DNA of 64,000 nucleotides from Jiella mangrovi (GTDB lineage: Bacteria; Pseudomonadota; Alphaproteobacteria; Rhizobiales; Rhizobiaceae): contig NZ_JAGJCF010000014.1 of NCBI RefSeq assembly GCF_017815135.1, positions 62,001 through 126,000 of the forward strand. The letters run 5' to 3'. A program made the translations under genes and the position numbers. Each line of letters starts with the position of its first letter. The stretch's first letter is position 1. Below are positions 1 to 8,981 of the stretch, one piece after another. The notes beneath the pieces were generated by a model, which saw only the letters and a program-made list of their open reading frames with translations, was not told the origin of the DNA and made no database searches.

Positions 1-2
1 TC

Positions 3-242
3 TATACGCGGCAGTTCTGCGGCTTCTGCGCGCGGGCAAAGCAGCTTCTGGAAGAAAAAGGCGTCGCCTTCGAGGAGAAGGACGCGACCTCGTCGCCGGA
101 CCTGCGCGCCGAGATGCGCGAACGGGCGAATGGCGGATCGACCTTCCCGCAGATCTTCGTTGGCGAGACCCATGTCGGCGGTTGCGACGACCTATTTGCC
201 CTCGATCGGGCCGGCAAGCTCGATCCGCTGCTGTCGGTCTGA
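3..242 (+). CDS. grxC: Glutaredoxin 3, 5'-truncated by the window edge
   Basis: The open frame from the left edge begins YTRQFC and ends at TGA 240-242, so about 79 C-terminal residues are visible and only the first few are missing. It is a cytosolic thioredoxin-fold thiol-disulfide oxidoreductase that uses glutathione. The redox motif reads CGFC followed by ARAKQLLEEKG. The later STFPQIFVG stretch contains the family's cis-proline, and GGCDDL matches the C-terminal glutathione-binding GG-C/S-D motif. Most GrxC proteins carry CPYC, so the Gly-Phe pair is a mild oddity. The gene lies 51 bases upstream of a nitrilase-family gene on the same strand, an arrangement common in Hyphomicrobiales from general knowledge. 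Identification as the GrxC class is firm. Confidence 0.9.
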   Translation, partial: YTRQFCGFCARAKQLLEEKGVAFEEKDATSSPDLRAEMRERANGGSTFPQIFVGETHVGGCDDLFALDRAGKLDPLLSV

Positions 243-293
243 TATCGGTCTGACGGTTCCAGTATTTTCTCGGATCAACCCGGAGACCAGACA

Positions 294-1178
294 GTGACCA
301 TCTTCCGTGCGGCCGTCCTGCAGATGCGTTCCGGCACAAAGCCGGAGGCGAATGTCGAGGCCTTCACCGCGCTGGTCGAGGCGGCGGTGTTAGAGGGCGC
401 CAACTATGTGCAGTCGCCGGAAATGACCGGCATGGTCCAGCGCGACCGCGCGACGCTGATGTCCCATCTTCGTGCGGAGACGGAAGACCCGCTTCTGGCC
501 GAAGCCGCGCGGCTTGCCGGGCGGCACAGGATCTTCGTCCATATCGGCTCGACGGCCGTGCCCCTCGACGACGGGCGGGTGGCCAATCGCGCCTTTCTGT
601 TCGGGCCGGATGGCGAAAGGATCGCGAGCTACGACAAGATCCACATGTTCGACGTCGATCTCGACAATGGCGAGAGCTGGCGGGAATCGCGGACCTACCG
701 ACCGGGTGAGAGCGCGCAGCTCGCCGATCTGACGTTCGACGAGGGTTCTGCAAGGCTCGGTTTTGCCGTGTGCTACGACATGCGCTTTCCGCATCTGTTT
801 CGCGAGGAGGCGCTGGCGGGCGCCGAGATTCTGACGGCGCCGGCGGCCTTCACCCGCCAGACCGGCGAGGCGCACTGGCACGTTCTCCTGCGCTCGCGGG
901 CGATCGAGAACGGCGCCTTCATGATCGCCGCGGCGCAGGGCGGGCTCCATGAAGACGGCCGCGAGACCTATGGCCATTCGCTGATCGTCGATCCCTGGGG
1001 CCGCGTCGTCGCCGAGGTCGACGGCGACGAACCCGGCATCGCCATTGCGGACATCGATACCGCCGCCGTGGCGGCCGCCCGGCAGAAGATCCCCAATCTC
1101 CTCAATGCCCGGGCGTTTTCGGTCGGCCGGGCCGATGGCGAGACGGTTCGCGGCGAAGGTACCCTGGCGGCGGAATAA
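294..1178 (+). CDS. Carbon-nitrogen hydrolase (nitrilase superfamily, Nit1/deaminated-glutathione-amidase-like)
   Basis: The protein has 294 residues with a GTG start at 294 preceded by GGAG at 282-285. The nitrilase catalytic triad is visible: Glu43 in SPEMTG, Lys115 in YDKIHMFDVD and Cys160 in CYDMRFP. Length and the MFDVD context after the lysine match the Nit1/YbeM branch, whose members hydrolyse deaminated glutathione or short omega-amides in the cytosol. The sequence does not fix the substrate. Its stop codon TAA at 1176-1178 overlaps the ATG of the DUF1178 gene by one base, so the two are translationally coupled. The neighbouring glutaredoxin gene fits a glutathione-linked role, which is inference. 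Confidence 0.88.
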   Translation: MTIFRAAVLQMRSGTKPEANVEAFTALVEAAVLEGANYVQSPEMTGMVQRDRATLMSHLRAETEDPLLAEAARLAGRHRIFVHIGSTAVPLDDGRVANRAFLFGPDGERIASYDKIHMFDVDLDNGESWRESRTYRPGESAQLADLTFDEGSARLGFAVCYDMRFPHLFREEALAGAEILTAPAAFTRQTGEAHWHVLLRSRAIENGAFMIAAAQGGLHEDGRETYGHSLIVDPWGRVVAEVDGDEPGIAIADIDTAAVAAARQKIPNLLNARAFSVGRADGETVRGEGTLAAE

Positions 1179-1711
1179 TGATCCATTTTTCTCTGCGGTG
1201 CCGGCCCGCCGGCCATTCGTTCGATGGCTGGTTCCGCTCGAACGACGATTTCGAGAAACAGGCGAAAAGCGGCCTCGTCGAATGTCCGGCCTGTGGCTCG
1301 GGCGCCGTCGAGAAGGCGCTGATGCGGCCGGCGATCGCCAAAGGTGGCGGCGCCCGGACCGAGCCGATGCGCCAGGGGACCGACGAAGGCGCGGCACTAG
1401 CGCCAGCCTCCGCGGGCGGCGCACCGGCCGCGCCTGCGGCCGCAGAGCCGCCGCAGGCCCTCGCCCATCTGCCGGAGCCGAGCCCGGAGGTGGTGAAGGC
1501 CATCGCCGCCCTGCAGGAGATTTCCCGCACGGTCCGCGCCAAGGCCGACAATGTCGGCAAGACCTTCGCCGAAGAGGCGCGGCGCATCCATTACGGCGAG
1601 AGCGAAGCCCGGCAGATCTATGGGGAGGCCTCGAAGAAGGATGTCGAGGGCCTTCGCGAGGAGGGCATCACCGCCCTGCCGCTGATGCCGCTGCCCGAGG
1701 ACGGTCAGTAA
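1178..1711 (+). CDS. DUF1178 family protein
   Basis: The protein has 177 residues and starts MIHFSLRCRPAGHSFDGWF. Two cysteines in ECPACGS after the conserved N-terminal stretch form a zinc-ribbon-like CxxC, and the middle is a low-complexity Ala/Pro/Glu linker at about residues 66-100. The C-terminal part contains EEARRIHYGESEARQIYGEAS, typical of the DUF1178 family (usually 140-180 residues). The molecular function of the family is unknown. The ATG overlaps the stop of the upstream amidase gene, so it is probably made from the same transcript. Conservation of this pair in Alphaproteobacteria is background knowledge rather than something seen here. Confidence 0.85.
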   Translation: MIHFSLRCRPAGHSFDGWFRSNDDFEKQAKSGLVECPACGSGAVEKALMRPAIAKGGGARTEPMRQGTDEGAALAPASAGGAPAAPAAAEPPQALAHLPEPSPEVVKAIAALQEISRTVRAKADNVGKTFAEEARRIHYGESEARQIYGEASKKDVEGLREEGITALPLMPLPEDGQ

Positions 1712-1878
1712 CGAGGCGCGGCTCGACGCTGCATCCCCGCCCTGGCGCGGGCCGCGGCCATGTCCGCAAGCCGCACTGCCGCGCGTCTGTACTTTCCAAT
1801 TGCGGCGCGATCAAATCGACGCTCACGAATCGAAGATCACTGCGCCTGGCAATCTTCGAACGGCCTTTCGCCGAGAGC

Positions 1879-1921
1879 GCCGGGCGAAAAAGTGGAATCC
1901 GGTTTTCGAAAAGCCGGCGCG
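1879..1921. repeat. Degenerate copy of the CCGGTTTTCGAAAA palindromic repeat (family C)
   Basis: An imperfect palindrome with outer GCCGG arms and an inner GAAAA..CCGGTTTTCGAAAA core lies between the DUF1178 gene and the Nudix-like gene. It shares the AAAA-GG-AA(T/C)CCGGTTTTCG core with the fuller copy at 53414-53460. Such elements are widespread between genes in Hyphomicrobiales. The rest of the 1712-1951 gap shows nothing recognisable. Confidence 0.55.
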
Positions 1922-1951
1922 CCAGCTGTAGGCTGACGAATGGGAGGTCCG

Positions 1952-2479
1952 ATGACGTGGCGCCTGTTGGATCGGATCACCGAGGTGACCACCCCGTGGA
2001 TCGAACTCGTCGGCGAGCGGTGGCTCGACGACACCGGCAAAGCGCTCGACTACTGGCGGGTGGTCGCCGCCGACTCGGTCATCGTCGTCACCGAGCACGC
2101 CGGGTCCTTCCTCTTGCCCGAGCCGTCGTTCCGGCCGGGCGTCGGCAGGCGGACGCTCGATTTTCCCGGCGGTCGGCTGGCCAGGGATGCCGATGCCCGC
2201 GCAACCGCCCATGCGGTGCTCGCCCGTGAACTCGGCGTGAGGGAAGATGGGGTCGTCGAGATGCTCCCGCTGACCTCTGCGCCGCTCGAGGTCAACAGTT
2301 CGGCTTCGAACCAGAGGCTCCATGGTTTCATCGCAAGGCTCGATCCCGGGCTCGACCGGACCCTCTTGCTGCCGCATCGCGCCTATTCGGCAAAGGAGCC
2401 GGCGGAGCTCCTTGCGGAACTCAGCTGCCTGCAATGCCGGGCGCTCCTGCTCGAGGCGCTTCGACAGGCGAAACCGTAG
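1952..2479 (+). CDS. Nudix-fold protein with degenerate Nudix box
   Basis: The product is 175 residues from the ATG at 1952, which has GGAGG four bases upstream. An in-frame ATG at 1940 precedes that Shine-Dalgarno and is less likely. The core DFPGGRL and the following helix ending LARELGV align with a Nudix box, G-x5-E-x7-REUxEExGU. In this alignment the first Glu is Ala, the RE pair is Ala-Val, and of the two later Glu residues the first is Arg and only the second remains. The flanking pattern (N-terminal strand VIVVTEHAG, C-terminal LTSAPLEVNS) still looks like an ADP-ribose-pyrophosphatase-type Nudix fold. Catalysis by the usual metal mechanism is therefore doubtful, and a binding or regulatory role is possible. 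The gene stands alone, convergent with the response regulator gene at 2532. Confidence 0.65.
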   Translation: MTWRLLDRITEVTTPWIELVGERWLDDTGKALDYWRVVAADSVIVVTEHAGSFLLPEPSFRPGVGRRTLDFPGGRLARDADARATAHAVLARELGVREDGVVEMLPLTSAPLEVNSSASNQRLHGFIARLDPGLDRTLLLPHRAYSAKEPAELLAELSCLQCRALLLEALRQAKP

Positions 2480-2531
2480 CTTCGCTCGGCGCCAGGGCGC
2501 AGGGCGCTCTGATTTCCGGCACTGTTCTCCG

Positions 2532-3251
2532 TCAGTCGGGGGAGAAGATGTAGCCTGCGCCGCGCACGGTGCGGATCACCGAGGGGCGGCTTGGATCAGG
2601 CTCGATCTTCTTGCGGATGCGGGTGATCCTGACGTCGACGGCGCGGTCGAAGGGCTCGCTGTCCCTGGCACTGGCAAGATCGAGGAGACGCTCGCGCGAA
2701 AGCACCCGGCGCGGATTTTCCGCAAAGGCCTTGAGCAGCGAGAATTCGCTGTGGACCAGCGCTTGTTCGTCGCCGTCGTCGCCCCTCAGGGACTGGGCGT
2801 CGAGATCGAGCCACTTGGTGCCGAAGCGGATTTCGCGGCGCGGGGCCTGTTCACCCGGGCGGATGGCGGCCGGCGCGCCGGCCCGCCGCATCACCGAGCG
2901 GATGCGGGCGAGCAGCTCGCGCAATTCGCACGGCTTGGCGAGATAGTCGTCGGCGCCGAGCTCGAGCCCGACCACCCGGTCGACGAGGCTGGCCGTGGCG
3001 GTCAGCATGATCACCGGCACGTCGGCCTCGGCCTTGAGGCCGCGCACGATCGACAGCCCGTCTTCGCCGGGCATGTTGAGGTCGAGCACGATGAGGTCCG
3101 GTTTCTCCACCGTCATCTGGTCGCGCAGGGCGGCGCCGTCCTCGAGCAGGCGCACGCAATAGCCGTGCATGATCAGATAGTCGCCGATCAGCTCGCGCGT
3201 TTCCAGCTCGTCGTCGACGACGAAAATCCGGGATTCGGCCTTGCCGGTCAT
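2532..3251 (-). CDS. OmpR/PhoB-family response regulator
   Basis: The protein has 239 residues. The N-terminal receiver domain (about 8-120) has the acidic pair in VVDDE, phospho-acceptor Asp57 in VLDLNMPG, a Thr in MLTAT and the Lys in LAKPCE. The C-terminal winged-helix DNA-binding domain (about 140-235) ends with DVRITRIRKKIEPDPSRPSVIRTVRGAGYIF, the standard OmpR-type recognition helix and wing. The start overlaps the stop of the upstream kinase gene by four bases (3248-3251). The pair therefore forms a two-component operon read leftward with the sensor first. The regulated genes are not evident. Confidence 0.93.
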   Translation of the reverse strand: MTGKAESRIFVVDDELETRELIGDYLIMHGYCVRLLEDGAALRDQMTVEKPDLIVLDLNMPGEDGLSIVRGLKAEADVPVIMLTATASLVDRVVGLELGADDYLAKPCELRELLARIRSVMRRAGAPAAIRPGEQAPRREIRFGTKWLDLDAQSLRGDDGDEQALVHSEFSLLKAFAENPRRVLSRERLLDLASARDSEPFDRAVDVRITRIRKKIEPDPSRPSVIRTVRGAGYIFSPD

Positions 3252-4972
3252 TGCGACTCCAGAAGCGGGATCAGGATCGAGAACGAGGCGCCGCCCATCC
3301 GCCCCTTCTCCTCGACGACGATTTCTCCGTCATGCAGCTCAACGATCTTGGCGACGATCGAAAGCCCGAGCCCGGTCGAACTCTCACCGCCGGTCGGCTG
3401 GGCCGAGAGCCGTTGAAACCGGCCGAACAGACGGCCCATGTCCTGGCTGTTGAGACCGGGGCCGGAATCGGAGACCGAGACCCTGGCTTGCCCGCCGTCC
3501 GTCCCGGCCTCGACCCGGATCTCACCACCGACGGGCGTGTATTTCATCGCGTTGCTGACGAGATTGTCAATCGCTTCGGCGAGCCGGTCCGGATCCCCGG
3601 CGACGCACAGGGGCCCGTCCTCGATCGCGACCGTCAGGGTCTGCCTCTTGCTGTCGCAAAGGGCGCGGTTGAACTCGGCGTTTGATCTTGCGATTGCCGA
3701 AAGATCGACGGGGCGCTTTTCGACCGAGATGTCGAGCGCGTCGGCGAGGGCGTCGGCGATCGACATGTCGACGATCTTCGTCATGCGCTCGGCCGAGGTC
3801 CGGATGTGTCGAACCTGCTTGACGAGCGGCTCGCGGATGGCCTCTGCGAGGGGCTCGAAGAGGGTCGTCAGCATTTCGGTGCGGCCGAGGATGACGGCGA
3901 TCGGGTTCTTCAGATCGTGGGCGATGGTGCCGAGGATCTCGTTCTTGAAGGCGTTGACGCGTTTCAGGAGCGCTCCTTGCGCCGTCAGCCTCTCATTGGC
4001 GCAGGCGAGCTCCTTCGTGCGCCGCGCGACCCGCTCCTCCAGATCTTCATTGGCAAGGCGCAGCTCGTCGTAGAGCTTGGCGTTGTCGAAGGCGATGGCG
4101 AGCTTTGCCGAGAAGACCGAGACCAGGGAGGCCTGGGTTTCGGTCAGGTCCTCGGCCGTCGCAAGAGCGACGAGGATCTCCGATCCGCTGCCGGTCTTGA
4201 CGAAGAGACAGACGAGCCCGTCATGGCGGATCGGCCGGCCCGCCTTCGCGGCAGCGGCGAACAGGTCGCAGCGGTCGAGGCCTGTCTCCTCGAAGGTGCC
4301 GAACTTGCCGAGACCTGCGAGGACGAGCGGATTGGCGTCGCCCGTCTCGCGCATGATCAGGATGCCGTCGGTCTCGATCTCCAGAAGGGCGCTGATCTGC
4401 ATCAGGACGCCGTGCGCGAGTGTCTTCAAAGAGCGATCGTCGAACAGCGAGGCGGAGGCGCTGACGATCATCTCGAGGCCGATGCGGGTATCGTCCAGAC
4501 GCTTCAGCTGGTCGTAGCCGCGCAGCGCCGCCGTCAGCGTCGTGAACAGCTTGTCGGCTGTCAGCTCGGTCTTGGCCTTGTAGTCGTTGATGTCGTAGTC
4601 GACGACGACCTGGCGCTCGGGCGCCTGTCCGGGCTGTCCCGTGCGCAGGATGATGCGGACCAGCTGGTTGTTCAGATCCTCGCGAATGGCCTTGGCGAGC
4701 TTCAGCCCGGCATCGTCGCTCTCCATAACGACGTCGAGGAGAACGACGGCGGTATCGGGATTGTCCCGAAGCAGCGCCAGCCCCTCTGCGGCCGAATGCG
4801 CCCCGATGATCTCGAGACCGTAGCCATGGAGCGCGAAATGCCTCAGCGCGAAGCGCGTGCCTTCGTGCACCGCCTCGTCGTCATCGATCACGGCGAGCTT
4901 CCAGCCCGGCTTCACCGGGCGGTCGAGCGGCTGCTCCTCCGGTTCGGCAAATTCCAGGAAATCACTGACCAT
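3248..4972 (-). CDS. Hybrid sensor: receiver-DUF3369-histidine kinase
   Basis: The protein has 574 residues starting MVSDFLEFAEPEEQ. This ATG is preferred over the in-frame TTG at 5032 because family members begin just this way before the receiver domain. The N-terminal receiver has AVIDDDEAVH and phospho-acceptor Asp80 in VVLLDVVM. A DUF3369 sensory region follows (about 175-320), then a short coiled coil with YDELRLANEDLEERV. The dimerisation box has His352 in AHDLKNPIAVI. The ATPase domain carries N-box DNLVSNAMKYT and G-boxes DSGPGL and GLGLSIV. No membrane segment is seen, so it is a cytosolic sensor. It is coupled to the OmpR-type regulator downstream. The signal is unknown. Confidence 0.9.
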   Translation of the reverse strand: MVSDFLEFAEPEEQPLDRPVKPGWKLAVIDDDEAVHEGTRFALRHFALHGYGLEIIGAHSAAEGLALLRDNPDTAVVLLDVVMESDDAGLKLAKAIREDLNNQLVRIILRTGQPGQAPERQVVVDYDINDYKAKTELTADKLFTTLTAALRGYDQLKRLDDTRIGLEMIVSASASLFDDRSLKTLAHGVLMQISALLEIETDGILIMRETGDANPLVLAGLGKFGTFEETGLDRCDLFAAAAKAGRPIRHDGLVCLFVKTGSGSEILVALATAEDLTETQASLVSVFSAKLAIAFDNAKLYDELRLANEDLEERVARRTKELACANERLTAQGALLKRVNAFKNEILGTIAHDLKNPIAVILGRTEMLTTLFEPLAEAIREPLVKQVRHIRTSAERMTKIVDMSIADALADALDISVEKRPVDLSAIARSNAEFNRALCDSKRQTLTVAIEDGPLCVAGDPDRLAEAIDNLVSNAMKYTPVGGEIRVEAGTDGGQARVSVSDSGPGLNSQDMGRLFGRFQRLSAQPTGGESSTGLGLSIVAKIVELHDGEIVVEEKGRMGGASFSILIPLLESQ

Positions 4973-5450
4973 GGCTTCGTCGATCGTCGTCTCGCCGGTT
5001 CGTCGCAGCGCCCGGGATTGGTTTTCTGGCAAAGTTCTCGCCGCTGATCATAACCGAGCGGCAGGTGGGGGACCAGCAAATGTGGCGAGAAATGGCAAAG
5101 ACCCCGGTTCGCGGACGACGTCGCTCTCCGGCTGCGGCGATGCCCGCCGGCACCGGGGCGCCGGGTCGCGCCGAAAGGGGTTCGCAAAGCGGCTTCATGA
5201 CGGTATCCAGAGCATGGTCGCAGGACGGCCTGCATTCGAGGACGAGGAAGCTAAGCAGGCGACTAAGCCGAGCGTATTTCAGTGGTCTTTCGCGGCGGGC
5301 CTATTTGGTTTCAGTCAGGTTTCGTTCACGCGGCCGGGCCGTCCCGCCATCCGGCGAAATTAAAACGGCCGACCCTGCCGAGCGTCCGGGGGCGGCGAAG
5401 CATCAGTCAGAGAAAAACGAGGGAGCGGCGGCCGGAGGTTTCGAGCGGAC
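4973..5450. other. Intergenic region between divergent kinase and deacetylase-like genes
   Basis: About 480 bases with divergent genes on both sides, so promoters in both directions are expected. The middle is locally less GC-rich around 5240-5330. No convincing sigma-70 boxes, repeat, RNA gene or coding frame with a ribosome-binding site was found. Confidence 0.4.
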
Positions 5451-6305
5451 ATGATGAAAGTCTGCCAAAGGAATGTCTCGAGCACCGATGAAGCCATGCA
5501 GTCATTCGACGAACTCGACGAGGAACTCGATCGGTGGGCGGCTGCCGGCCGCGCGGTCTCGCTGTGGTGGCGCGACGACGACGCGGCGGCGGCGACGCCG
5601 CAGCTGACGCGGCTGATCGCGATGGCGAGGCGCCACCGGCTGCCGATCGCCATCGCCGCCGTGCCGGCGACGATGCAGGCCGATCTCGTCGGGGCGCTGT
5701 CGGCTCCGGGCGTCACGGTGCTGCAGCACGGCCATGCCCACAAGAACCACGCCGGCGCCGGAAAACGGCCTGTCGAATGCGGCGGCGAGCGGCCGACGAA
5801 AGAGGTTCTGACAGATCTTGGCGAGGGCATGCGCACCCTGATGCGCGAATTCGGCCCGACCTTTCTGCCCTTCATGGTGCCGCCGTGGAACCGCATCGAT
5901 CCGGCGGTGGCCGCGGCGCTGCCGCAGCAGGGCTATTTCGGCCTGTCGGGCTTCGGCCCGCGCCACTACAACGGCATCGGGGGCGATGGCTCGACAGAGG
6001 ACGCGCCGCTCGTCCTGCCGCCGCGCTGCACGGTGATCAATGCCCATCTCGACGTCCTGACCTGGAAGGGCGGGCCGGCCTTCGCCGGAGCCGACAAGCT
6101 CATCCGCCTGTTTGCCGAACGGCTGGCCGACCGGCGGCTTGCGCGCACCGATCCCGACGAGCCCTTCGGTCTCCTCACCCACCATCTCGACCATGACGAG
6201 GCGACCTGGTCGTTTCTGGAGCGCCTCCTCGGCCGCATCGCCGCTCATCCGGCGATCCGCTTCCAGCCGATTACCACGCTTCTCACCGAAAGCCCGGTGC
6301 GCTGA
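5451..6305 (+). CDS. Polysaccharide-deacetylase-like protein (NodB/CE4-type fold)
   Basis: The product has 284 residues. Motifs are those of carbohydrate esterase family 4 in a compact variant: WWRDDDA supplies the catalytic and metal Asp, QHGHAHKNH gives the metal-binding H-x3-H motif, VPPWNRID matches the substrate-groove RxPW-type motif, and LTHHLDHDE carries the late conserved His. No signal peptide is apparent, so it probably acts in the cytoplasm on a precursor. ATG codons at 5451, 5454 and 5496 are in frame and none has a well-spaced ribosome-binding site, so the start is uncertain by up to 15 residues. It is followed two bases later by a GNAT gene and then, past an opposite-strand cyclase, by three glycosyltransferases. 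This suggests trimming of N- or O-acetyl groups on a surface glycan. Confidence 0.75.
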   Translation: MMKVCQRNVSSTDEAMQSFDELDEELDRWAAAGRAVSLWWRDDDAAAATPQLTRLIAMARRHRLPIAIAAVPATMQADLVGALSAPGVTVLQHGHAHKNHAGAGKRPVECGGERPTKEVLTDLGEGMRTLMREFGPTFLPFMVPPWNRIDPAVAAALPQQGYFGLSGFGPRHYNGIGGDGSTEDAPLVLPPRCTVINAHLDVLTWKGGPAFAGADKLIRLFAERLADRRLARTDPDEPFGLLTHHLDHDEATWSFLERLLGRIAAHPAIRFQPITTLLTESPVR

Positions 6306-6307
6306 CG

Positions 6308-7186
6308 ATGGCGGCGCGCGTCAGGCCCGCCGGCGATGGCGACGTCGATCGGGTGGCCGGGCTTCTCCACGACAGGATGAACGCCCGCATTCCCGCCGAG
6401 ACCTGGCGGCTCCTGCTCGATTACCCCTGGCGGCCGCCGGAGGCCGAACGCGGCTGGCTGGTCGAAGACGACGGCGAGATCGTGGGTTTCATGGGAACGA
6501 TCTATTCGGATCGACAAACGTCAGCGGGGCTGCGCCGCTTCTGCGACCTGTCCTCCTGGTATCTGATGGCCGCCTATCGCGGCACCGGCATCGGCGACGA
6601 ACTCCTGCGGGCCGGCATGGCCAAGCCCGACGTGACCTATCAGACGATGACCGCGCGCCGGGCGACGGGGCGCAAGATCCGGGCGCTGGGATTTTCCATC
6701 CTCGACGACAGCCGAAGCCTGTTCCGGCCGGCCGGCGGCGAGGGCGAGCGGCCCGACGACGGCGATCTCAGGCTGATCCGCGATCCGGCCGAAATCCGGG
6801 AGCGGCTGACGGCGCAGGAGCGGCGGATGCTCGACGACCATCACGGCTTCGACATCCACCACGCCTTTCTGGAAACCGAGGCGGGGCAGGGCACCTGGCT
6901 CGTCTGGCAGCGCAAGCTGAAGGGCGAGGCGGTCGCCTATCACGACGTGCTCCATGCCTCGAACTACGATTTTCTATCGGCGAGCGCGGCAAGGATCGCC
7001 GGTCTCGTCTGCGTTGGCGAGAAGGCGGTTCTGGCGATCGACACACGGATGATGAACGCCGGCGACGATCCGGGCGAAGTCGAGATAATCCCGCTGCCGC
7101 GCTGGTATCGCCCGCGCGATGTCGGCCCGCGCGATGTCGGCCATCTTTACTCGGAAGTGCTGCTCTTGGACCAGAAGCTGCCGTGA
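6308..7186 (+). CDS. GNAT-family acetyltransferase, two-domain
   Basis: The product has 292 residues with its ATG two bases after the deacetylase-like stop. The N-terminal half (about 1-140) shows a GNAT fold: ARVRPAGDGDVDRVAGLL, then the strand EIVGFMGTIYS, and the acetyl-CoA pyrophosphate loop YRGTGIGDELL. The C-terminal half (about 150-292) has a second, weaker GNAT-like arrangement with WQRKLKGEAVAYHDVLH and a terminal VEIIPLPRWYRP stretch. The pairing with a deacetylase and glycosyltransferases points to acetylation of a sugar or lipid-linked glycan, which is inference. A short near-duplicate, PRDVGPRDVG, near the C-terminus reflects a 12-base tandem repeat around 7110-7140. Confidence 0.75.
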   Translation: MAARVRPAGDGDVDRVAGLLHDRMNARIPAETWRLLLDYPWRPPEAERGWLVEDDGEIVGFMGTIYSDRQTSAGLRRFCDLSSWYLMAAYRGTGIGDELLRAGMAKPDVTYQTMTARRATGRKIRALGFSILDDSRSLFRPAGGEGERPDDGDLRLIRDPAEIRERLTAQERRMLDDHHGFDIHHAFLETEAGQGTWLVWQRKLKGEAVAYHDVLHASNYDFLSASAARIAGLVCVGEKAVLAIDTRMMNAGDDPGEVEIIPLPRWYRPRDVGPRDVGHLYSEVLLLDQKLP

Positions 7187-7291
7187 GGGGGATTGCCCAG
7201 GCACGGACGCTTCAGACACCCTACCCTGTGGTGCGGCCGTAACGACGCGAAGGGCGCCCCGAAGCGCGAGGGTGCTCAGCTCTCCTGCCCT

Positions 7292-8620
7292 TCACGCCAC
7301 CACCGCCAGCCTCAGCGGTTCACCGACCCCGGCGACGTGGCGGCCGGGCAGATGCCGCAGCCGCTCCTGTGGCTGAAACCCCTGAGCGCTCGCCGCCTCC
7401 AGCGTCTTCGCCGTGGTCAGCGCCGCCGTCCCTTCCACCTTGTTGTGCTTTTCGAGCTTGGCGGCGAGATTCACCGCCTCGCCGATCACCGTGTATTCGA
7501 GCCGCGCCGCGTCGCCGAGGGCGGCGAAGATGACCGGGCCGGCCGTCGCCGCGCCGTTGACCGTCAGGCGAAAGCCGGTTGCCGCCGCTTGATCCTCGGT
7601 CCACGTTTGCGCCGCGAGGGCGATCTCGCACAATGCGTTCAGTGCATCGGCCGCCGGTGTTTCGCTCGGCCGCGCCGCGCCGAAGGTCGCGAGCAGGCCG
7701 TCGCCGAGATATTTGTCGACGATCCCGTTGTGCTTCTCGACGATCGGGGCGACGATCGCATGAAGCGAGACGAGCGTCGCCACGACCTCCTTGGGATCGC
7801 GCCCCGCCGCAAAGGCGGAAAAGCCGCGAATGTCGAGGACGAGCATCGCCGCGTCGCGCTCCACCCCCTCGCCGGCGACGACGGCCTCGTTCGAGCCGGT
7901 GATCGCCGCCTCGACGGGCGCCGGCAGGAAGCGGCGGATCTCGGCCCGCTCCACCTGTTCGCGGGCGGTGCGCAGGACGAGCTTTTGTGCCCTCGCGACG
8001 GCAATGGCGAGGATCGCCGAGACCGCGACCATGACGACGACCTTGTCCACCTCGGCGCCGATCAGGATCTTCGTGCCGTTCATGTAGTCGACGAAGCTGC
8101 GGGTGATCGCGTCGCGTCCGTCCTCTGCGATCGTCGCGAATACCAGGCCGACCCAGCCGATCGCCGCGCATAGACCGGTGAGGAGCACCCAGATCGGATC
8201 GAAGCGCAGCGCCCGCAGCGCAATGAAGACGAAGACGTAAAGGATCGTCGGGGCCTTCAGGGAAAAGGCCTGCGGCTGGTGGTACTGAAGATGGAACGAC
8301 CATATCAGGCCGTAGAGCAGCGCGATGTCGACGACGAGCGAGGCGAACAGGAAGAGTTTCGGCAGCGTCCTTCGACGCGACAGGCTGAGCCTCAGCATCG
8401 TCAGGAAGACATAGATGCCCAGTCCGATCGGCACCAGACTGTCCGTCATGGCATCGATCGGCTTGGGCGCGACGAGATAAAGGCCGAGGAGAAAAAGACC
8501 CAGGGCGAGCTGCACCCAGCCTGTGAGCTTCTCGCTCTTGGCGTCGAAGCGGACGATGTCGGCGGCAATCCGGTCGGGTACGGCCCCGGACGGTCGCGCC
8601 GCGATCAGGCGTCTCAACAT
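7292..8620 (-). CDS. Membrane-bound class III adenylate/guanylate cyclase
   Basis: The product is 442 residues from the ATG at 8620, which is preceded by AAGGTGG; in-frame codons up to 8653 lack such a site. Residues of about 35-200 form six hydrophobic segments, for example WVQLALGLFLLGLYLV and LFLFASLVVDIALLYGLI. The catalytic domain carries both metal aspartates: Asp263 in LVLDIRGFS and Asp307 in YLGDGLLATF. The EYTVIGEAVNLAAKLE stretch contains the ribose-binding Asn, while the usual Arg is Lys. This is a membrane-anchored cAMP or cGMP synthase. It lies on the opposite strand between the acetyltransferase and the glycosyltransferases. A second, soluble cyclase and a cyclic-nucleotide-binding protein lie about 10 kb away in the same cluster. 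Confidence 0.88.
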   Translation of the reverse strand: MLRRLIAARPSGAVPDRIAADIVRFDAKSEKLTGWVQLALGLFLLGLYLVAPKPIDAMTDSLVPIGLGIYVFLTMLRLSLSRRRTLPKLFLFASLVVDIALLYGLIWSFHLQYHQPQAFSLKAPTILYVFVFIALRALRFDPIWVLLTGLCAAIGWVGLVFATIAEDGRDAITRSFVDYMNGTKILIGAEVDKVVVMVAVSAILAIAVARAQKLVLRTAREQVERAEIRRFLPAPVEAAITGSNEAVVAGEGVERDAAMLVLDIRGFSAFAAGRDPKEVVATLVSLHAIVAPIVEKHNGIVDKYLGDGLLATFGAARPSETPAADALNALCEIALAAQTWTEDQAAATGFRLTVNGAATAGPVIFAALGDAARLEYTVIGEAVNLAAKLEKHNKVEGTAALTTAKTLEAASAQGFQPQERLRHLPGRHVAGVGEPLRLAVVA

Positions 8621-8981
8621 GGCAGCCACCTTTCTCAGCCCGCCGCCCCGCAATGGCCGGCCATCAGCTGTTCGCAGAAATCAGTTGCCGCGCAACTCGG
8701 CCGTTCCGTCAACTCCGCGTGACGATAAGGCCGACTTTGCGATATGTCCGTGAGGCTGTATTTTCCCCATCGGCGGCAAAGGCCGCTGTCGCCAACGCCG
8801 ATTGCTTGATCGCAAGAGTGCAACGCAATAGGAAAGGCAATCGAACGAGGCTTGGTCGGTCGGTGCCGGCAAGGCCCCGGAGCGGCCGGCGGCAAGAAAA
8901 GCGTCGGTATCTCGACGCGGACGGACGGGACGAAACCGGTTTCGTCATCGGGCATCAAACAGGGCTGCGCCAGGAGAAACC
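8621..8981. promoter_or_regulatory. Divergent promoter region between cyclase and glycosyltransferase genes
   Basis: About 360 bases separate the leftward cyclase from the rightward glycosyltransferase operon, so both promoters must lie here. The right end carries GGAG five bases before the ATG at 8982. No clear -35/-10 pair or operator palindrome could be singled out, and no gene is seen. Confidence 0.4.
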
